From Cupriavidus sp. WGlv3 (GTDB lineage: Bacteria; Pseudomonadota; Gammaproteobacteria; Burkholderiales; Burkholderiaceae), in NCBI RefSeq assembly GCF_023952475.1, contig NZ_JALHRX010000005.1:186001-250000 (forward strand): a stretch of 64,000 bases of DNA, in the 5' to 3' direction. The position numbers and the translations under genes were made by a program. Shown here one piece after another: positions 1 to 10,295 of the stretch (positions are counted from its first letter, which is position 1; each line of letters starts with the position of its first letter). The notes under the pieces were generated by a model that was given only the letters and a program-made list of their open reading frames with translations, did no database searches and had not been told where the DNA came from.

Positions 1-783
1 CGCCAGGTCGCGCGGCAGGTCGATATCGTACGAGAGCCGCTGGCCGAAGCGCATGGCCTGGATCTCGAGATAGCTGCGCAGCAGCTCGAACTCCTGCCGC
101 AGTGTGCATTGCTCGGCGCGGGTATGCGCCAGCGACATGCGCAGGAAGCCGATCAGCCGCTGCAGCAGCTGCCGCGCGGCGGGCGGATCGGTGGCGATCA
201 GGCCGTCGAGGTTGGCCAGCGAATTGAACAGGAAGTGCGGCTCGATCTGCGCCTGCAGCGCCATCAGCTGCGCGCGCACCAGCTGCTTTTCGGCTTCCTC
301 GCGCTGCAGCGCGTCCAGTGCCGCCTGCCGCTCCAGCGACGCCAGCTTCTCGCGCGACCAGTAGAAGTAGATCATCGACGCCGCCGCCAGCATGCCCACC
401 ACCAGGCACATGCGCAGCATGCCGCCAGCCTCGTCGGCGGACTTGGGCGGCAGGTCCAGCACCACGCGCGTGGCCCAGCTGCCGAACACCACGCCGGCGG
501 GCACAGCGGCGGCGGCGAGCAGCAGGAAGGGCCAGCGCCGCGGCCGGTCGTTCCACCAGATCACCACGCGCGGGATGTCGATCAGCACCCAGATCGACAG
601 GCCGATCAGCTGGCTGTAGACGAAGTTGTGCCACAGCGAGCCGCCGGTCTGGAAGCCGTAGTTCAGGCTGATGGCAATCACCGAGTTCATGCACAGCACG
701 AACAGCAGGTCGCGCCCGAGGATATTCAGGCGGGACGGGATGGCGGTGCAGGCGTGTGAGAAGCAGCGGTCCATGGCGTTCAT
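1..783 (-). CDS. LytS/YehU-type sensor histidine kinase, N-terminal part
   Basis: The gene runs off the left edge, so the ATPase domain is missing. The visible 261 residues start with MNAMDRC (ATG at 783; a second ATG at 774 is possible). Hydrophobic segments around residues 25-45, 55-70, 80-105 and 120-140 make a small membrane sensor. A short linker helix rich in Glu and Gln follows, then the His-kinase motif QIEPHFLFNSL typical of the LytS/YehU/AlgZ family (PF06580), in which the histidine is the phosphorylation site. Such kinases normally pair with a LytTR response regulator, which would lie to the left of the window. The signal is unknown. Confidence 0.88.
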   Translation of the reverse strand, partial: MNAMDRCFSHACTAIPSRLNILGRDLLFVLCMNSVIAISLNYGFQTGGSLWHNFVYSQLIGLSIWVLIDIPRVVIWWNDRPRRWPFLLLAAAAVPAGVVFGSWATRVVLDLPPKSADEAGGMLRMCLVVGMLAAASMIYFYWSREKLASLERQAALDALQREEAEKQLVRAQLMALQAQIEPHFLFNSLANLDGLIATDPPAARQLLQRLIGFLRMSLAHTRAEQCTLRQEFELLRSYLEIQAMRFGQRLSYDIDLPRDLA

Positions 784-843
784 GTTAGCGCGGCTTTCGC
801 CATGCGCAATACAGGGGGTGATGTGACGGCAACATGGGCTGCG

Positions 844-1257
844 TCAGCCACCCTGCCCGCTGACCTCGCCAGACCGCGCGGGAGCCGGCGCGGGCGCAGC
901 CGCAGGCGCGCGGCCCGCCAGCGCGCGCCACCATCGCCCGGACAGCACATAACGGGGAAAGGTGATCCACTGCTCGGCCAGGATGCGACCCGCGATATCG
1001 GCCGGCCCGGCAAACGGCTCCGGCGCATGGGCCTCCAGCCGATGGCCCCGCCCCTGCAGCGCCATCGACATACCCATGCACACCAGCCCGAGCGCGATCG
1101 CCGGCAGGTTCAGGCGCACCAGGCCATAGAGGCCCAGCACGGTGCCGGCCATGAACATCGGCACGGCCACGATATGCAGCAGCAGGTTGCGGGGATGCTG
1201 GTGGTTGCGGGCATAGCCGCGCCACTGCCAGCGCAGCAGCGGTTCGTCGTCGCGCAT
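844..1257 (-). CDS. Small membrane protein resembling DUF962/Mpo1-like family
   Basis: 137 residues. The N-terminus carries NHQHPRNLLLH, followed by two hydrophobic segments (about residues 28-45 and 50-68), then GHRLEAHAPEPFAGP and EQWITFPRYVLSGRW. This layout (an early H-x-H/N-x-x-x-H block, paired membrane helices, then a GH-x-x-E...P...F block) recalls the DUF962/Mpo1-like family, members of which are linked to lipid oxidation in yeast. The family call rests on remembered motifs only. The Ala/Pro-rich tail looks unstructured. It stands alone between the sensor kinase and cysB, with no operon partner. The function in bacteria is not known to me. Confidence 0.7.
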   Translation of the reverse strand: MRDDEPLLRWQWRGYARNHQHPRNLLLHIVAVPMFMAGTVLGLYGLVRLNLPAIALGLVCMGMSMALQGRGHRLEAHAPEPFAGPADIAGRILAEQWITFPRYVLSGRWWRALAGRAPAAAPAPAPARSGEVSGQGG

Positions 1258-1507
1258 GATCGTCTCTCTCTCCCTTGCCCGATCCTTGCCGACCGGCGGC
1301 CGTGCGCAAACTTTGTTGCGCTGCGGTACACGTGCGGCGCCTGCCGGAATGGCAGCGCGGGCACGTGCACGGAATGTACCCCGCGGCGGGGATGGAAGAA
1401 AGTCTGTTGCGACGAACGGCGGGCACGGGGTGCGAACGGCACCGGGGCAGGTGCGGACTGCGCATCCGCCGGCCCGCGCGCAGGTGCTGCCGGCGCCTCG
1501 CGCCGGA

Positions 1508-2452
1508 TCAGGCGGCCAGGGCCTGGCGGTCCTGTTCGGACAGCGCGCTGCTCACGGCGTCGCGCGACAGGTGCGGCGCGAACATGTTGATGAAGGCGTG
1601 CGCATAGCCGCGCAGGTATGCGCCGCGGCGCACCGCCACGCTGGTGGTGTTGGGCGCGAACAGGTGGTCGGCCGAGATCCGCACCAGGCCGGAGTCCTTG
1701 CGTTCGTCATAGGCCATCGAGGCGATGATGCCCACGCCCAGGTCGAGTTCGGCATAGGTCTTGATCACGTCGGCATCCAGCGCCGTCAGCACGATCTCGG
1801 GCTGCAGCCCGGCCTCGGCAAAGGCGCTGTCGATCTTGCGGCGGCCGGTGAAGCCGGCGTCGTAGGTGATCAGCTGGAAGTTCGCCACGTCTTCGAGCGT
1901 CGGTTCCGGCAGGCGCGTGAGCGGATGGTCCGGCGACACCACCAGCACGTGCTGCCAGCTGTAGGCCTCGAACGAGGTCAGCCCGGCCTCGGTCGCCAGG
2001 GCCTCGGTGGCGATGCCGATATCGGCCTGCCCGGTCAGCAGCAGCTCGACGATATGCGTGGGCGACGCCTCCTGCAGTGCCAGCGTCACATGCGGGTATT
2101 CGCGGCGGAACGCCTGCACCACGCGCGGCAAGGCGTAGCGCGCCTGGGTGTGGGTGGTGGCGACGGTGAGCCGGCCGGTGTGGCGGCCGGCGTATTCGTC
2201 GCCGGCCTGGCGCAGGTTCTCGGCCTCGAGCAGCAGGCGCTCGACGATGCGCACGATCTCGCGGCCGGGCTCGGTCAGCCCGGTCAGGCGCTTGCCGTAG
2301 CGCTCGAAGATCTCCACCCCCAGCTCCTCCTCCAGCTCGCGGATCTGGCGCGACACGCCGGGCTGCGAGGTATAGAGCGCGTTGGCGACCTCGGTCAGGT
2401 TGAACTGGCGGCGCACCGCCTCGCGGATCGAACGAAGTTGCTGGAAGTTCAT
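1508..2452 (-). CDS. cysB: CysB, LysR-type regulator of sulfur assimilation
   Basis: 314 residues, the usual CysB length. The N-terminal winged helix-turn-helix (about residues 1-60, with [20 protein letters not shown]) is followed by the inducer-binding domain, with the TTHTQARY block near residues 98-105 typical of CysB/Cbl. CysB family members sense O-acetylserine or N-acetylserine and sulfate status and activate cys and ssu genes. The start codon overlaps the cysA stop (ATGA), so it is translationally coupled and is the last gene of the sulfate transport operon, an arrangement common in Burkholderiaceae and unlike enterobacteria. CysB made from the operon it controls gives a feedback loop. 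Confidence 0.95.
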   Translation of the reverse strand: MNFQQLRSIREAVRRQFNLTEVANALYTSQPGVSRQIRELEEELGVEIFERYGKRLTGLTEPGREIVRIVERLLLEAENLRQAGDEYAGRHTGRLTVATTHTQARYALPRVVQAFRREYPHVTLALQEASPTHIVELLLTGQADIGIATEALATEAGLTSFEAYSWQHVLVVSPDHPLTRLPEPTLEDVANFQLITYDAGFTGRRKIDSAFAEAGLQPEIVLTALDADVIKTYAELDLGVGIIASMAYDERKDSGLVRISADHLFAPNTTSVAVRRGAYLRGYAHAFINMFAPHLSRDAVSSALSEQDRQALAA

Positions 2453-3561
2453 CGTGCGGCCTCTTGTTGTTGGGTGGGGGCGGTGCCGTTGGAGTGCGTG
2501 AAGACGCGCAGCTGGCGCGGGCGCACGGCGAGCAGCTCGCCCTCGCGGAAGCCCGCGTGGCGGAAGCGCTCCAGCGGCAGCGCCACCTCGATCACGTCCT
2601 GGTTGTCTTCGCGCTCGAGCTCGAGCTGCGCCACCGGGCCCAGCGTCAGCGCGCGGCGCAGCGTCACGGCGATGCCGTCGGCGCCGGGTGCATAGCGCTC
2701 CAGGTCCAGGTCGTGCGGGCGGACATAGGCGACCGCATCGCCGGCGGTCTCGTGGCCGCTGCCGACCACCGGCAGCACCGCCTCGCCGGTATGCAGCAGG
2801 CCGCCGCTCTCGCCCACTTCCAGCCGGCCGTGGAACAGGTTCACGTTGCCGAGGAAGCCGAACACGAATGGCGTGGCGGGATGGTTGTAGACCGCCTCGG
2901 GCGAGCCGTGCTGCTCGACGCGGCCGCGATTCATCAGCACTACCTGGTCAGCCACTTCCAGCGCTTCTTCCTGGTCGTGCGTGACGAACACGCTGGTCAC
3001 GTGCAGTTCGTCGTGCAGGCGCCGCAGCCAGCGGCGCAGTTCCTTGCGCACCTTGGCATCGAGCGCGCCGAAGGGCTCGTCGAGCAGCAGCACGCGTGGC
3101 TCCACCGCCAGCGCGCGTGCCAGCGCGATGCGCTGGCGCTGGCCGCCCGACAGCTGCGCCGGGTAGCGGTCGGCGAGCCAGTCGAGCTGGACCAGGTCGA
3201 GCAGCGCATGCACCTTCTCGCGGATCTGCGCCTCGTTCGGGCGCTCCGCGCGCGGCTTCACGCGCAGGCCGAAGGCGACGTTCTCGAACACGCTCATATG
3301 CTTGAACAGCGCGTAATGCTGGAACACGAAACCCACCTGGCGCTGGCGCACGTGCTGGTCCGAGGCATCGCGCCCGGCCAGCACGATCTGGCCGGCGTCG
3401 GCGCGCTCCAGCCCCGCGATGATGCGCAGCAGCGTGGTCTTGCCGCAGCCGGAAGGCCCCAGCAGCGCGGTCAGCTCGCCCTCGTCGAAATCGAGCGAGA
3501 CATGGTCCAGCGCGACGAAATCGCCAAAGCGCTTCTCTACATTCTTGACCTGGATGCTCAT
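2449..3561 (-). CDS. cysA: Sulfate/thiosulfate ABC importer ATPase CysA
   Basis: 370 residues starting [13 protein letters not shown]; the start at 3561 overlaps the cysW stop by 4 bases. The ATPase domain shows Walker [10 protein letters not shown] (about residue 40), the ABC signature LSGGQRQR, Walker [13 protein letters not shown] and the H-loop VTHDQEEA. The C-terminal third is a TOBE-like regulatory domain (residues about 240-350). It energises import through CysT and CysW with Sbp as periplasmic receptor. The open frame continues upstream of 3561, but that part is only the shadow of cysW. Confidence 0.96.
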   Translation of the reverse strand: MSIQVKNVEKRFGDFVALDHVSLDFDEGELTALLGPSGCGKTTLLRIIAGLERADAGQIVLAGRDASDQHVRQRQVGFVFQHYALFKHMSVFENVAFGLRVKPRAERPNEAQIREKVHALLDLVQLDWLADRYPAQLSGGQRQRIALARALAVEPRVLLLDEPFGALDAKVRKELRRWLRRLHDELHVTSVFVTHDQEEALEVADQVVLMNRGRVEQHGSPEAVYNHPATPFVFGFLGNVNLFHGRLEVGESGGLLHTGEAVLPVVGSGHETAGDAVAYVRPHDLDLERYAPGADGIAVTLRRALTLGPVAQLELEREDNQDVIEVALPLERFRHAGFREGELLAVRPRQLRVFTHSNGTAPTQQQEAAR

Positions 3562-4499
3562 GATGCTTGTCCTTGCACTGAAGCCGGCAGGCTTGCCAGC
3601 GGCCGCTCCGGCGCGGCCTCTTCGGTTTCCTTGCGGGCGCGGAATTCCACCAGCGTCTTGATGCCCAGCGTAATCAGCGCCAGCAGTGTCAGCAGCGACG
3701 CCACCGCGAACGCGGCCGCGAAGTTGTACTCGTTGTAGAGGATCTCCACGTGCAGCGGCATGGTGTTGGTCAGCCCGCGGATATGGCCCGACACCACCGA
3801 CACCGCGCCGAACTCGCCCATCGCGCGCGCATTGCACAGGATCACGCCGTACAGCAGGCCCCAGCGGATATTGGGCAGCGTGATATGGCGGAAGGTCTGC
3901 CAGCCCGACGCGCCCAGCACGATCGCGGCCTCTTCTTCTTCGCTGCCCTGCGCCTGCATCAGCGGGATCAGCTCGCGCGCGACGAAGGGGAAGGTGACGA
4001 AGATGGTGGCCAGCACGATGCCCGGCACCGCGAACATGATCTTGATGTCGTGCGCTTCCAGCCATGGACCCAGCCAACCCTGCGCGCCGAACAGCAGCAC
4101 ATAGACCAGGCCGGAGATCACCGGCGACACCGAGAACGGCAGATCGATCAGCGTGATCAGCAGGTTCTTGCCGCGGAAGTCGAACTTGGCGATGGCCCAC
4201 GCCGCCGCCACGCCAAACACCACGTTCAGCGGCACCGCGATCGCCGCCACCGTCAGCGTGAGCTGAATCGCGGCCAGCGCGTCGGGCTCGACCAGCGCTT
4301 CCCAGTAGGTCTGCACGCCCTTGCGCAGGGCTTCATAGAACACCGATGCCAGCGGCACGAACAGGAACAGCGTCAGGAACAGCACCGCCAGCGCGATCAG
4401 CGTGTAGCGCGCCCATGGCGCCTCGCCGGTGGCGTCGAAGCGGTGATGTCCCCTGGCGCTGCCGTGCCCGCCGAGGCGTCTCGAGATTGCTCCGGCCAT
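3558..4499 (-). CDS. cysW: Sulfate ABC importer permease CysW
   Basis: 313 residues from the ATG at 4499 ([10 protein letters not shown]), one base after the cysT stop; an upstream in-frame start at 4553 would overlap cysT deeply and is not preferred. About six membrane helices are visible. The EAA loop lies in the [27 protein letters not shown] region near residues 185-215 and contacts CysA. It forms the membrane channel with CysT. Its gene overlaps cysA by ATGA, consistent with fixed stoichiometry. Confidence 0.94.
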   Translation of the reverse strand: MAGAISRRLGGHGSARGHHRFDATGEAPWARYTLIALAVLFLTLFLFVPLASVFYEALRKGVQTYWEALVEPDALAAIQLTLTVAAIAVPLNVVFGVAAAWAIAKFDFRGKNLLITLIDLPFSVSPVISGLVYVLLFGAQGWLGPWLEAHDIKIMFAVPGIVLATIFVTFPFVARELIPLMQAQGSEEEEAAIVLGASGWQTFRHITLPNIRWGLLYGVILCNARAMGEFGAVSVVSGHIRGLTNTMPLHVEILYNEYNFAAAFAVASLLTLLALITLGIKTLVEFRARKETEEAAPERPLASLPASVQGQAS

Positions 4500-4500
4500 C

Positions 4501-5475
4501 TCAGAACTCCTTGGCCGTGGCGGGCGCTTCGGGCGCCAGCGCGGCGCGCGCACCGGACTGGTGGCGGCGCGTCCAGGCCTGCAGCAGGTTGATCAGCAGC
4601 AGCAGCGCGAAAGAGATCACCAGCATCACCACCGCCACCGCGGTCGCGCCGGCATAGTCGTACTGCTCCAGCTTGGAATAGATCATCAGCGGCGCGATCT
4701 CGGACACCATCGGCATGTTGCCCGAGATGAATACCACCGAGCCGTACTCGCCGGTGGCGCGCGCGAACGACAGCGCAAACCCGGTCAGCAGTGCCGGCAG
4801 GATCGCCGGCAGGATCACGCGGCGGAAGGTTTGCAGCCGGTTGGCGCCGAGGCTGGCCGCGGCCTCTTCCAGCTCCTGCTCGACGTCTTCCAGCACCGGC
4901 TGCACCGTGCGCACCACGAACGGCAGGCCGATAAAGGTCAGCGCCACCACCACGCCCAGCGGCGTGAACGCGACCTTGATGCCGAGCGGCTCCAGGTAGC
5001 GGCCGATCCAGCCATTGCCGGCGAACAGCGCGGTCAGCGCGATGCCCGCCACCGCGGTCGGCAGCGCGAACGGCAGGTCGACCAGCGCATCGATCAGGCG
5101 CTTGCCGGCAAAGCGGTAGCGCACCAGCACCCACGCCACGATCAGCCCGAACACCGTATTGACGATGGCGGCGATCAGCGACGCGCCGAAGCTCAGCTGC
5201 AGCGATGCCACCACGCGCGGCGCCGTAATCGCGGTCCAGAACGCGTCCCACGTCATCGTGAACGTCTTCAGGAACGTGGCCGACAGCGGCACCAGCACGA
5301 TCAGCGTCAGGTAGAACAGCGTGAAGCCGAGCGACAGGCCGAAGCCTGGCAGCACGGTGAAGCGCTGCGCGGACGGCTGGCGCGGCGCGGGCGCCGAACC
5401 GGACCCGGACGCGGACTCGGGCACGCGGGGCGCCGCCGGCGGCGGCGTGTCCGCGAGGGAGATGGATGGAGGCAT
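4501..5475 (-). CDS. cysT: Sulfate ABC importer permease CysT (CysU)
   Basis: 324 residues. A Pro/Ala/Ser-rich cytoplasmic N-tail (about 35 residues) precedes six predicted helices, with the EAA-type loop [19 protein letters not shown] near residues 190-210. It pairs with CysW to form the sulfate/thiosulfate channel. It is first of the tightly packed cysT-cysW-cysA-cysB run and is preceded by a 157-base gap holding an AT-rich block with an inverted repeat, the likely separate promoter/CysB region for this half of the sulfur cluster. Confidence 0.94.
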   Translation of the reverse strand: MPPSISLADTPPPAAPRVPESASGSGSAPAPRQPSAQRFTVLPGFGLSLGFTLFYLTLIVLVPLSATFLKTFTMTWDAFWTAITAPRVVASLQLSFGASLIAAIVNTVFGLIVAWVLVRYRFAGKRLIDALVDLPFALPTAVAGIALTALFAGNGWIGRYLEPLGIKVAFTPLGVVVALTFIGLPFVVRTVQPVLEDVEQELEEAAASLGANRLQTFRRVILPAILPALLTGFALSFARATGEYGSVVFISGNMPMVSEIAPLMIYSKLEQYDYAGATAVAVVMLVISFALLLLINLLQAWTRRHQSGARAALAPEAPATAKEF

Positions 5476-5594
5476 GTCGTCTCGTCTGTGAGCGGTGCGC
5501 TGCCAGGCCTGTTGGCCCGGTCCGGCGCGCCGTTCCTTATGACGCCGGCACCTATTGCGCCGGCCTACGAGACAGATTCTGCAGAGCCGTCTTT

Positions 5595-5615
5595 ATAAAA
5601 AGAACGAATCTTTAT
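5595..5615. promoter_or_regulatory. AT-rich inverted repeat upstream of cysT, candidate CysB site
   Basis: In the otherwise GC-rich gap before cysT lies ATAAAAA-N7-TCTTTAT, a 6-of-7 inverted repeat, inside an AT-rich stretch running to about 5645. LysR-type proteins such as CysB bind imperfect AT-rich dyads near promoters, so this is a reasonable operator candidate. No binding evidence exists here. Confidence 0.4.
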
Positions 5616-5632
5616 GAATTTTCTTAGACGGT

Positions 5633-6304
5633 TTAGATATAAGGGACCGTCGAGGCCACCTCAAGCCCGGCTTCCCAAGCAGTGGTTGAAGCACTTTGAG
5701 TGCCGGTGTCGCCTGCCTGTGTGATCCGCTGCACCAGTGTATCGAGCAGCGCGAGGCCTTCCGGCCACTCGCCCAGGCCCGAGTCGGCGTTGATATGGCC
5801 GAGATGGCCCACGTCGACCAGTTCACTGCCCCACAGCGTGCCCCACGAGAACGCGGTGCGCTGCGGCATCCACGGATCGTTGCGGCTGGCCGCGAGGATG
5901 GTCGGGAACGGCAGCCGGTAGGCGGGCAGCAAGGCCGCCACGCCGAACTTGTCCGGATCGGCCGGCGCCACCAGCAAGGCGCCGGCGATGCCGACCGGGT
6001 CCAGCGCCGCCTGGCGCAGGGTCGCCAGGCAGCCGAAGCTGTGCGCCACCAGCACGGCGCCGCGCGCGGCCACGCGCCGGGCCCGCATCACCCCTTCGGA
6101 AACGCGCTCGGCCCACAGCGGCAGGCTCGGGCGCGACCAGTCATGCTGCTCCACGCGCTGCCAGTCCGGAAACTGCTGTTCCCAGCGGCTCTGCCAGTGC
6201 CCCGGGCCACTGCCGTGCAAGCCGGGCACCGTCAGCACCTGCAGATGGCGGGGAATGTCCAGCCGCGTGGCACGGCCGGGTGCGGTCCTGTCCGATGGCG
6301 TCAT
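5633..6304 (-). CDS. RBBP9/YdeN-family serine hydrolase
   Basis: 223 residues. Shows VPGLHGSGPGHWQSRWE at residues 26-42, nucleophile Ser89 in AHSFG, Asp143 in ASRNDPWMP, and His170 in VGHLGHINADSGLGEW; the GLGEWPEG ending of that block is characteristic of the RBBP9/YdeN (DUF1234-like) alpha/beta hydrolases. The substrate in bacteria is unknown. Its ATG overlaps the stop of the EAL-domain gene (ATGA), so the two are translationally coupled, and cysT follows 157 bases later. Its place between ssu and cys genes suggests a role in organosulfur compound handling or in the partner protein's signalling, but this is inference. Confidence 0.87.
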   Translation of the reverse strand: MTPSDRTAPGRATRLDIPRHLQVLTVPGLHGSGPGHWQSRWEQQFPDWQRVEQHDWSRPSLPLWAERVSEGVMRARRVAARGAVLVAHSFGCLATLRQAALDPVGIAGALLVAPADPDKFGVAALLPAYRLPFPTILAASRNDPWMPQRTAFSWGTLWGSELVDVGHLGHINADSGLGEWPEGLALLDTLVQRITQAGDTGTQSASTTAWEAGLEVASTVPYI

Positions 6305-7173
6305 ACCGGCTCCTCGTTCAGTGCAGGCAAGGTCGTGGCGTGGGATGCCGCGCCCGATCGATCCGCGGCGCGCAGCGCGGCAGCATTCACCAGCCCGCCG
6401 GCAAAGGCGCCCTGGCCCAGGCCGATGCCGGCCGCCTGCAGGCGCTCGATGCTCTCGGCGTCCTGCAGGCGCCGCCCGATCAGCGTGACGCCGGCGCTGG
6501 CCGCGCTGGCGCGCAGGCCGGACAGCTGGCGGTCGGTCCAGGTGCGGCGCATGTCCAGCTTGAGCCAGTCCGGCAGCGCATGCGCCATCAGCGCACCCGC
6601 CTCCGCCGGATCCGACGCCTGCAGGCTCACCGCGAAGCCATTGCGCCGGTAGTTGCCCACCACATGCAGCAACAGCCCGAGATCATCGTTGGCACTGGCC
6701 GGCACCTGGATCACGAAGCGCTCCAGCGGCAACCCCAGCGACTGCAGCGCGCGCCGGAAGGCCGCGCCGTGGTCGTCGGCCACCGCGGCCAGCAGCCGGT
6801 TGTGCACGTTCAGCACGAGCTTATGCTCACCATCCGCGGCAAAGTAGTTGATGGCATGCAACAGGCGCGAGAGCCGGTCCAGCGACACCAGGGTATGATC
6901 GTCCGCCGCCATCGCGAACAGCTTCCATGCCGCCAGGCCGACGCCGTCCTCGGCATAGGTATGGATCGCGCCTTCATGCGCCACCACCTGCCGGTCCGCC
7001 AGCGTCACCAGCGGCTCGAACGCGCTCGTCAGCGAGCAGTTGAAGAACTGGCCCTGCACCTGCCCGCGCGCATCGCGCCACAGTTGCCGGTCCGCCAGCG
7101 GCTGGCGCGGCAGCGATTCGAGATAGCGTTGGAGCGCAGAGGCTGCCTCCGTGGGTTCATGCACGCCTGGCAT
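6301..7173 (-). CDS. Degenerate EAL-domain protein in the sulfur cluster
   Basis: 290 residues from the ATG at 7173, which has a good AAGGA ribosome site (a TTG at 7230 is less likely). Residues 50-260 follow the EAL fold: FEPLVTLADRQVVAHEGAI (EAL position, Glu67 kept but the motif is E-G-A), LVLNVHNRLL (Asn122), DWLKLDMR (Lys205, Asp207) and GLGQGAFAG (Gln254). Expected metal and catalytic positions are lost: the ELTE-like block is VIQVPA, the DDFG block is SLQASD, and EGVE is IGRR. Active c-di-GMP phosphodiesterase activity is therefore unlikely; it may bind a nucleotide or a protein instead. It follows ssuB by 144 bases and overlaps the hydrolase gene by 4. Confidence 0.88.
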   Translation of the reverse strand: MPGVHEPTEAASALQRYLESLPRQPLADRQLWRDARGQVQGQFFNCSLTSAFEPLVTLADRQVVAHEGAIHTYAEDGVGLAAWKLFAMAADDHTLVSLDRLSRLLHAINYFAADGEHKLVLNVHNRLLAAVADDHGAAFRRALQSLGLPLERFVIQVPASANDDLGLLLHVVGNYRRNGFAVSLQASDPAEAGALMAHALPDWLKLDMRRTWTDRQLSGLRASAASAGVTLIGRRLQDAESIERLQAAGIGLGQGAFAGGLVNAAALRAADRSGAASHATTLPALNEEPV

Positions 7174-7317
7174 GGTGATCCTTGGGTTGACCGGCCGCCC
7201 GGGCCGGAGGTCTGATTGGTGATGGGGCAAGCGCCACGCCAGCGGCCCCCTGCCTGCTCATGATAGGAGCCTGGCAGGCGCCGGCGTATGAAGATTTAGG
7301 ACTGTCGATATGCGCCG

Positions 7318-8241
7318 TCAGGCAGCCCAGCTCACATTCAGCGGCGCAGATGCGGCGGGCGCGGCAGACTGCGCCCCGGCTGCTCCGGCGGCCGGCGACG
7401 GCCGCATCACCCGCTGCAGCACCTCGGCTTCCAGTTGCGCAAAGCCCGCGGCGCCGCGTTCGCGCGGACGTGCCAGCGCCACGCGCGTGTCCATGGCGAT
7501 GCGGCCGTCCTCGATCAGCACGATGCGGTCGGCCAGCGCCACCGCTTCGGAGACATCGTGCGTGACCAGCAGCGCGGTGAAGCCCAGCCGGCGCCACAGC
7601 GATTCGATCAGCGCCTGCATTTCGATGCGCGTCAGCGCGTCGAGCGCGCCCAGCGGTTCGTCGAGCAGCAACAGCTGCGGGTGGTGCACCAGCGCGCGCG
7701 CCAGCGCCACGCGCTGGCGCTGGCCGCCGGACAGCCGTGCCGGCCACGCCTGCGCGCGGTCGGCCAGCCCAACCTGCGCCAGCACCTGCGCTGCTTCGGC
7801 GCGGCGTGCGCGCGGCAGGCCCAGCGCCACGTTGTCCAGCACGCGCTTCCACGGCAGCAGCCGCGCGTCCTGGAACATCACGCGCACGTCCGCCGGCCGC
7901 GCGCGGCTCGTCGGGCCCGTGGCAGCGGCCTTGCCGTCGATGGCGATGCTGCCGCCGTCGGCCGCCTCGAGCCCGGCCACCAGCCGCAGCAAGGTGCTCT
8001 TGCCGCAGCCGCTGCGCCCGACGATGGCGAGGAACTCGCCCGGCGCGACGTCCAGCGCCACCTCGTGCAGCACCGTGCGGCCGTCGTAGCGCTTGACCAC
8101 CTGGTTCACGCGCAGCGCCACGCCGCCCGCGGCCTTGGCGGGCACCGCGCGCGCCACGTCCGAGACAGCGGACGCCTCGCGCCGCGTCAGGCCCGCTTCC
8201 AGCTCGGCCAGGGCCGCCTGTTCCACCGGATACATCTGCAT
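7318..8241 (-). CDS. ssuB: Alkanesulfonate ABC importer ATPase SsuB
   Basis: 307 residues from the ATG at 8241 (MQMYPVEQ); an N-terminal extension of about 45 residues precedes the ABC domain, as in Burkholderiaceae SsuB. Walker A is GRSGCGKST, the signature LSGGQRQR, Walker [13 protein letters not shown] and the H-loop VTHDVSEA. It energises SsuC with SsuA as receptor. The open frame runs upstream to 9432, but that is the shadow of ssuC and ssuD. It follows ssuC by 35 bases. Confidence 0.95.
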   Translation of the reverse strand: MQMYPVEQAALAELEAGLTRREASAVSDVARAVPAKAAGGVALRVNQVVKRYDGRTVLHEVALDVAPGEFLAIVGRSGCGKSTLLRLVAGLEAADGGSIAIDGKAAATGPTSRARPADVRVMFQDARLLPWKRVLDNVALGLPRARRAEAAQVLAQVGLADRAQAWPARLSGGQRQRVALARALVHHPQLLLLDEPLGALDALTRIEMQALIESLWRRLGFTALLVTHDVSEAVALADRIVLIEDGRIAMDTRVALARPRERGAAGFAQLEAEVLQRVMRPSPAAGAAGAQSAAPAASAPLNVSWAA

Positions 8242-8276
8242 CTTGCTCTCCTTGCCTTGATTGGTTGCCGGGCCGC

Positions 8277-9080
8277 TCAGGCTGCGGCGTAGCCCGGGTG
8301 CCAGCGCAGCCAGTAGCGCTCCAGCGCGCGCGACAGCCAGTCGGCCAGCTTGCCCAGCAGGGCATAGAGCAGGATGCCGACCAGCACCACGTCGGTTTGC
8401 AGGAATTCGCGCGCATTCATGGTCATGTAGCCGATGCCCGCTTGCGCGGAGATGGTTTCCGCGACGATCAGCACCACCCACATCAGCCCCAGCGCAAAGC
8501 GCACCCCCACCAGGATGCCCGGCAGCGCGCCGGGCAGGATCACCTCGCGATACAGCTGCCCGCCGGACAGGCCGTAGCTGCGCGCCATCTCCACCAGCCC
8601 CGCATCGACCGAGCGGATGCCGTGGTAGGTGTTCAGGTACACCGGGAAAAACACGCCCAGCGAGACCAGGAACAGCTTGGCGCTCTCGTCGATGCCGAAC
8701 CACAGGATCACCAGCGGGATCAGCGCCAGCGCGGGGATGTTGCGCACCATCTGCAGCGTGCTGTCGAGCAGCGTGGCGGCGCTGCGGAAGGTGCCGGTCA
8801 GCAGCCCCAGCAGCAGGCCCAGCCCGCCGCCAATGGCAAACCCCAGCAGCGCGCGCCAGGTGCTGACGCCGACGTGCCGCCACAGCTCGCCCGAGCGCGC
8901 CAGCTCCCACGCGGCCTGCACCACCGCCAGCGGGGCCGGCAGCACGCGGCTGGACAGCCAGCCGTGCTGCGACGCCAGCTGCCACGCGACGATCAGCAGC
9001 ACCGGCACGATCCACGGCGCGGCCGCGCGCCACAATGCCTGCGGCGCCTGGCGCGGCGCTGGCAATAGCGGAGTCGTCAT
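8277..9080 (-). CDS. ssuC: Alkanesulfonate ABC importer permease SsuC
   Basis: 267 residues with about six membrane helices; the first is at residues 20-40 ([14 protein letters not shown]). The BPD_transp_1 loop [27 protein letters not shown] near residues 165-192 is typical of the SsuC/TauC group and binds the ATPase. It lies 14 bases downstream of ssuD and upstream of ssuB, in the canonical ssuDCB order. Confidence 0.94.
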   Translation of the reverse strand: MTTPLLPAPRQAPQALWRAAAPWIVPVLLIVAWQLASQHGWLSSRVLPAPLAVVQAAWELARSGELWRHVGVSTWRALLGFAIGGGLGLLLGLLTGTFRSAATLLDSTLQMVRNIPALALIPLVILWFGIDESAKLFLVSLGVFFPVYLNTYHGIRSVDAGLVEMARSYGLSGGQLYREVILPGALPGILVGVRFALGLMWVVLIVAETISAQAGIGYMTMNAREFLQTDVVLVGILLYALLGKLADWLSRALERYWLRWHPGYAAA

Positions 9081-9094
9081 GGTTGCGCCTCCCC

Positions 9095-10267
9095 TCAGCT
9101 TTGCGCGGCGCGCGGCACGATGCCGGTCGCCATGACTTCACCGAACGGGCCGGACAGCACCTTGCCGGGCAGGTCGTCGAACTTCGCGCGCACTGCGCGC
9201 GGCAGCAGCGGGAACACCAGTTCGGCGAAACGGTAGGCTTCTTCCAGGTGCGGATAGCCGGACAGCACGAAGGTATCGATGCCCAGCTCGGCGTACTCGC
9301 GCAGGCGCTCGGCCACGGTATGCGGGTCGCCCACCAGCGCGGTGCCGGCGCCGCCGCGCACCAGGCCGACACCGGCCCACAGGTTGGGGCTGATCTCCAG
9401 CGCCTCGCGCGTGCGGCGCGTGCCGCCCGCATGCAGCGCGGCCATGCGGCGCTGGCCCTCGGAGTCCATGTTGGCGAACACCGCCTGCGCGCGCGCCACG
9501 GTGTCGTCGTCGAGCCGGCTGATCAGGTCCTCGGCGGCGGCCCATGCCGCGGCATCGGTCTCGCGCACGATCACGTGCAGACGGATGCCGAACTTGACCG
9601 TGCGGCCGTGGCGCGCGGCGTGGCGGCGCACGTCGTCCAGCTTTTGCGCCACCGCCGCGGGCGGCTCGCCCCAGGTCAGGTAGGTATCGACCTGCTCGCC
9701 CGCCAGCGCATGCGCCGGCGCCGACGAGCCGCCGAAATACACCGGCGGATGCGGCCGCTGCAGCGGCGGGTACAGCACGGTCGCGCCCTTCACGCTCAGG
9801 TGCCTGCCCTCGTAGTCGACCTTGTCGCCGTCATGGCTGGCGGCCAGCACCTGGCGCCAGATGCGCAGGAACTCGGCCGAGGCCTCGTAGCGTTCGGCAT
9901 GGTCGAGAAACAGGCCGTCGCCCTCCAGCTCGGCGCGATCGCCGCCGGTGACGAGGTTGATCAGCAAGCGGCCGTTGGAGACGCGGTCGAAGGTCGCGGC
10001 CATGCGCGCGGCCAGCGTCGGTGCCATCAGGCCGGGGCGTACCGCGACCAGGAATTTCAGGCGCTGCGTCACCGCGGCCAGCGCCGATGCCACCACCCAA
10101 GGGTCTTCGCATGAGCGGCCCGTCGGGATCAGCACGCCTTCATAGCCAAGCGTGTCGGCCGCCACGGCGACCTGCCTGAGGTAATCGAAACCGACCGCGC
10201 GCGCGCCTTCGGAGGTGCCCAGATAGCGGCTGTCGCCGTGGGTGGGGATGAACCAGAATACTTGCAT
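9095..10267 (-). CDS. ssuD: FMNH2-dependent alkanesulfonate monooxygenase SsuD
   Basis: 390 residues from the ATG at 10267, chosen for its AAGGAG ribosome site and the family start [17 protein letters not shown]. It is a luciferase-like TIM-barrel monooxygenase. The reaction uses FMNH2 from SsuE and oxygen to split C-S bonds of alkanesulfonates into aldehyde and sulfite. Visible family blocks are [39 protein letters not shown] and [15 protein letters not shown]. Length is normal. It is followed by ssuC after 14 bases and preceded by ssuA. Confidence 0.96.
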   Translation of the reverse strand: MQVFWFIPTHGDSRYLGTSEGARAVGFDYLRQVAVAADTLGYEGVLIPTGRSCEDPWVVASALAAVTQRLKFLVAVRPGLMAPTLAARMAATFDRVSNGRLLINLVTGGDRAELEGDGLFLDHAERYEASAEFLRIWRQVLAASHDGDKVDYEGRHLSVKGATVLYPPLQRPHPPVYFGGSSAPAHALAGEQVDTYLTWGEPPAAVAQKLDDVRRHAARHGRTVKFGIRLHVIVRETDAAAWAAAEDLISRLDDDTVARAQAVFANMDSEGQRRMAALHAGGTRRTREALEISPNLWAGVGLVRGGAGTALVGDPHTVAERLREYAELGIDTFVLSGYPHLEEAYRFAELVFPLLPRAVRAKFDDLPGKVLSGPFGEVMATGIVPRAAQS

Positions 10268-10295
10268 GTCGTGCTCCTTCTTCTTGGCTGGCGAG

